From the NCBI GenBank assembly GCA_041584475.1, contig JBFHDX010000032.1, positions 1 through 32,774 of the forward strand: 32,774 bases of DNA. Direction: 5' to 3'. The notes below the pieces were generated by a model. It searched no databases. It was not told the origin of the DNA and saw only the letters and a list, made by a program, of their open reading frames with translations. Source of the stretch: JBFHDX01 sp041584475. Lineage in GTDB: Bacteria; Pseudomonadota; Alphaproteobacteria; UBA8366; JADFVY01. Each line of letters starts with the position of its first letter. Within the stretch, counting starts at the first letter, position 1. This document shows, piece by piece, positions 30,450 to 32,774 of this stretch. The position numbers and the translations under genes were made by a program.

Positions 30450-32024
30450 ATGCCTGACCGCTACCAGACCGATTTCGAGCTCGGCCAGCAGAATGTGCAA
30501 AAGTTCGGGCTCGACGTACACCATCCCGTCTTCATGATCTCCAGCATTCTGGTGCTGTTCTTCGTCGTCGCGACGCTGATCGCACCGGGTGAGGCCAAGG
30601 TCGCGTTCGACGGCGCCAAGGGCTGGTCGATCGCCAATTTCGACTGGCTGTTCATGGTCGGCGGCAACATCTTCGTGATCTTCTGCCTGATCCTGATCTT
30701 CATGCCCGTCGGCAAGATCCGCCTCGGCGGCGCCGACGCGAAGCCCGAATATTCGACCATCTCCTGGTTCGCCATGCTGTTCGCCGCCGGCATGGGGATC
30801 GGCTTGATGTTCTGGAGCGTCGCCGAGCCGGCGGCCTACTACACGGACTGGTACGGTACGCCGCTGAACGCGCCGGCCCGCTCGCCCGAGGGCGCGCGCA
30901 TGGCGATGGGCGGCACCATGTATCACTGGGGTCTGCATCCCTGGGCGATCTACGCGGTGGTCGGCCTGTCGCTGGCCTTCTTCACCTACAACAAGGGCCT
31001 GCCGCTGACGATCCGGTCGGGCTTCTATCCGCTGATGGGCGACCGGTCGTGGGGCTGGTTCGGCCATGTCATCGACGTCGTCGCGGTGATGGCGACGATC
31101 TTCGGCCTGGCGACCTCGCTCGGCTTCGGTGCGCAGCAGGCGGCCAGCGGCCTCAACTTCCTGTTCGGCGTCGAGGCGGGGATCGCCACCCAGGTCGCGA
31201 TCATCATCGGCGTCACCATGGTGGCGATCTTCTCGGTCGTGCGCGGCATCGACGGCGGCGTCAAGCTGCTGAGCAACATCAACATGCTGATGGCGGCCGT
31301 CCTGCTCATGTTCGTGATCCTGTTCGGCCCGACGCTGGCGATCTTCACGACGATGTTCACGACCGCCGGCGCCTACATCGAGAACATCATCCCGCTGAGC
31401 AACTGGATCGGCCGCGAGGACGACAAGTTCTTCCACGGCTGGACCGTCTTCTACTGGGCCTGGTGGATCTCGTGGTCGCCGTTCGTCGGCATGTTCATCG
31501 CCCGCATCTCGAAGGGCCGCACCGTGCGCGAGTTCATCATCGCCGTGCTGCTGGTGCCGACGTTCGTGACGCTGGTGTGGATGGCGGCGTTCGGCGGCTC
31601 CGCCCTGGCGCAGATCCAGGCCAATGTCGGGACGCTCGTCGACGGCATCGGCGAGGTCTCGCTGGCGCTGTTCCAGATGCTGCAGAACCTGCCGCTGACC
31701 AACGTCACCTCCTTCGTCGGCATCTGCCTCGTGCTCGTGTTCTTCATCACGTCGTCGGATTCCGGCTCGCTGGTGATCGACAGCATCACGTCTGGCGGCA
31801 AGGTCGACGCGCCGACCTCGCAGCGGGTGTACTGGGCGACGCTGGAGGGCGTGATCGCCGGCGTGCTGCTGTTCGGCGGCGGCGGCGATGCGCTCGGTGC
31901 GTTGCAGGCCGCGGCGATCACGGTGGGGCTTCCCTTCACGCTCGTCCTCATCGTGATGTGCATCGGGCTCTATCTCGGTCTGAGCCACGAGAAGAAGTTC
32001 GCGGCGGAGGCGACGGCGGAATAG
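30450..32024 (+). CDS. BCCT-family betaine/choline/carnitine-type transporter
   Basis: 524 residues, ATG at 30450 with an AGAGAGG ribosome site. The PROSITE-type BCCT signature GWTVFYWAWW is at 330-339, followed by SWSPFVGMFIARISKGRTVREF. The glycine-rich TM motif GMGIG (114-118) is the form found in betaine-type sodium-coupled carriers. About 12 membrane segments can be traced; both tails are short, so it lacks the long regulatory C-terminus of BetP. This suggests uptake of a quaternary ammonium compound such as glycine betaine, for osmoprotection or nutrition. Substrate cannot be fixed from sequence. Confidence 0.95.
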   Translation: MPDRYQTDFELGQQNVQKFGLDVHHPVFMISSILVLFFVVATLIAPGEAKVAFDGAKGWSIANFDWLFMVGGNIFVIFCLILIFMPVGKIRLGGADAKPEYSTISWFAMLFAAGMGIGLMFWSVAEPAAYYTDWYGTPLNAPARSPEGARMAMGGTMYHWGLHPWAIYAVVGLSLAFFTYNKGLPLTIRSGFYPLMGDRSWGWFGHVIDVVAVMATIFGLATSLGFGAQQAASGLNFLFGVEAGIATQVAIIIGVTMVAIFSVVRGIDGGVKLLSNINMLMAAVLLMFVILFGPTLAIFTTMFTTAGAYIENIIPLSNWIGREDDKFFHGWTVFYWAWWISWSPFVGMFIARISKGRTVREFIIAVLLVPTFVTLVWMAAFGGSALAQIQANVGTLVDGIGEVSLALFQMLQNLPLTNVTSFVGICLVLVFFITSSDSGSLVIDSITSGGKVDAPTSQRVYWATLEGVIAGVLLFGGGGDALGALQAAAITVGLPFTLVLIVMCIGLYLGLSHEKKFAAEATAE

Positions 32025-32032
32025 GTCGCGCG

Positions 32033-32063
32033 GGGTCCCGGCTGCGATTGCCGGGGCCCATTT
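32033..32063 (+). terminator. Terminator-like hairpin after the BCCT gene
   Basis: GGGTCCCGGC (32033-32042) pairs with GCCGGGGCCC (32050-32059), with one G-U pair, around TGCGATT, and is followed only by ATTT. It begins 9 bases after the stop codon. Confidence 0.55.
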
Positions 32064-32101
32064 GCCTGTCGACCCCGCCGCTACCGATGTACCAGCAAGA
32101 G

Positions 32102-32132
32102 GCGGGCCGTGCCTCGGCCAAGCACGGCCCGC
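32102..32132. repeat. 11-bp GC hairpin, second member of a possible REP-like family
   Basis: GCGGGCCGTGC (32102-32112) pairs perfectly with GCACGGCCCGC (32122-32132) around CTCGGCCAA. No T-tract follows. It resembles the minus-strand reading of the hairpin at 26968-26999 in both arms and the loop core. Confidence 0.6.
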
Positions 32133-32140
32133 CGCGTCGC

Positions 32141-32154
32141 TTGATCCAGATCAT
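32141..32154 (+). promoter_or_regulatory. FNR/FixK-type anaerobox upstream of the CMD-like gene
   Basis: TTGAT-CCAG-ATCAT matches the Crp/Fnr consensus TTGAT-N4-ATCAA at 9 of 10 defined positions. Its centre is about 73 bases before the ATG at 32221. An activator bound there could place transcription start near 32189, though no strong -10 box is visible. Confidence 0.6.
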
Positions 32155-32220
32155 TGCGCGCACGCTGCGGCTGTGGAACATCTGTCCCAGTGAGCGCGGC
32201 CCCGATTCCGGAGGGTCGTC

Positions 32221-32676
32221 ATGCCCGTCTCTGCGAAAGAGAAGGAACTGGCCGCCGTTGGCCTATCGGTTGCGGCCGGATGCAGGCCCTGCACAGACCA
32301 TCACGTGACCGTCGCCCGCAAGGCGCGGGCAACCGATGACGAGATTCGCGCCGCCGTCGCCGACGCAATCGCCGTGCGCAATCAGGCGACCGGGATTATG
32401 CACGCGCACGCGCTGTCGCATTTCGGCATGGCCGCAGCGCCGAACGTCGTTGACGCCCTCGAGCGGGCAGAGCGGATTCGGGCCTACGTGCGCCTCGGCG
32501 CGGCCTTCGCCGTCAATTGCACGTCCAGCCTCGAACACGCCCTCGCCGCGGCCGGGCGTAGCGGCATCACAGTGGATGACATCACCCAGGTCTGCGAGCT
32601 GGCCGGCTTCATCAGGGGCCGCGCGAAAGCGCATGTCGAAGACCTGGCGAAGACGGGGGCCGCCGCGGGGGTCTGA
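32221..32676 (+). CDS. Tandem AhpD/carboxymuconolactone decarboxylase-like protein
   Basis: 151 residues, ATG at 32221 with GGAGGG just upstream. The first half contains C21-R-P-C24-T-D-H27-H28, the redox CxxC plus His of the AhpD/CMD family. The second half repeats the pattern after 79 residues: LGAAFAVNC100-T-S-S103-L-E-H106, where the second cysteine is Ser. Helix patterns after both sites also align (TDDEIRAAVADAIAVRNQA with TVDDITQVCELAGFIRGRA). So it looks like a two-domain duplication with one full and one degenerate site. The substrate is unknown; peroxide-linked disulfide chemistry is suggested by the first site. An anaerobox upstream implies control by oxygen or nitric oxide. Confidence 0.82.
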   Translation: MPVSAKEKELAAVGLSVAAGCRPCTDHHVTVARKARATDDEIRAAVADAIAVRNQATGIMHAHALSHFGMAAAPNVVDALERAERIRAYVRLGAAFAVNCTSSLEHALAAAGRSGITVDDITQVCELAGFIRGRAKAHVEDLAKTGAAAGV

Positions 32677-32726
32677 CGCGGCAGGTGCGGGGCCGGGGCC
32701 GGCCGCATTCGGACGGGAAGGAGCGT

Positions 32727-32774
32727 ATGATGGCAGAAGCAACCCCGATGCCGGAACCGACCGCGAGGCCGGAA
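32727..32774 (+). CDS. Start of an unidentified gene (partial, 16 codons)
   Basis: ATG at 32727, preceded by GGAAGGAG at a good distance. Only MMAEATPMPEPTARPE is visible before the window ends, so the product cannot be named. It begins 50 bases after the CMD-like gene on the same strand and may share its promoter. The Pro/Glu-rich start suggests a disordered N-terminus. Confidence 0.45.
   Translation, partial: MMAEATPMPEPTARPE

Noticed and set aside
1..32774. A defence system, prophage, toxin-antitoxin pair, insertion sequence, CRISPR array or secondary-metabolite cluster.
   Set aside because: Every gene of substantial size is accounted for by a housekeeping, transport or envelope family. 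No integrase, transposase, nuclease, terminal repeat or spaced repeat array was seen.

Overview
The window is GC-rich, gene-dense bacterial chromosome. Several genes point to an alphaproteobacterium: a GcrA-type cell-cycle regulator, a DUF2794 protein, the order rpsF-rpsR-DUF2232-rplI-dnaB-alr, an MlaE/MlaF pair inserted between alr and radA, and a Flp-type pilin. I cannot name the genus; something near Rhodospirillales is a guess. I see no phage, insertion sequence, CRISPR array, tRNA or rRNA.

Layout. (1) 1-4209, mixed genes: a cut-off SnoaL-like protein, a secreted choice-of-anchor B (LVIVD-like) protein, a small lipoprotein, and a LysR regulator divergent from a rhodanese across a 15-bp palindrome. 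A Cys-containing 86-residue unknown follows. (2) 4544-15707, a long plus-strand housekeeping run: rpsF, rpsR, DUF2232, rplI, dnaB, alr, mlaE, mlaF, radA, cvpA, purF and an SDR. Many neighbours overlap by 4 bases. (3) 15814-20372, minus strand: an orphan Flp pilin behind a sigma-54-like promoter, then der, bamB-like and yfgM-like genes in their usual cluster, and a thioredoxin-fold protein. (4) 20670-21542, plus strand: DUF2794 and gcrA. (5) 21614-23507, minus strand: three exported proteins, namely a cupredoxin-like lipoprotein, an RT0821-type surface antigen and an unknown. (6) 23666-28488, minus strand: a complete CUT1-type carbohydrate ABC importer whose two permeases both carry an extra hydrophobic insert. 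(7) 28658-30211, guaA. (8) 30450 to the end, plus strand: a BCCT transporter, then a duplicated AhpD/CMD-like protein behind an FNR/FixK-type box, and the first codons of another gene.

No complete unknown system is visible. The best leads are regulatory or structural: the sigma-54 pilin promoter, the anaerobox with the degenerate tandem CMD protein, the paired permease insertions, and two related GC-rich hairpins at 26968 and 32102. A 19-base direct repeat also flanks a palindrome between mlaF and radA. Motif matches were made by eye and residue positions were counted by hand.
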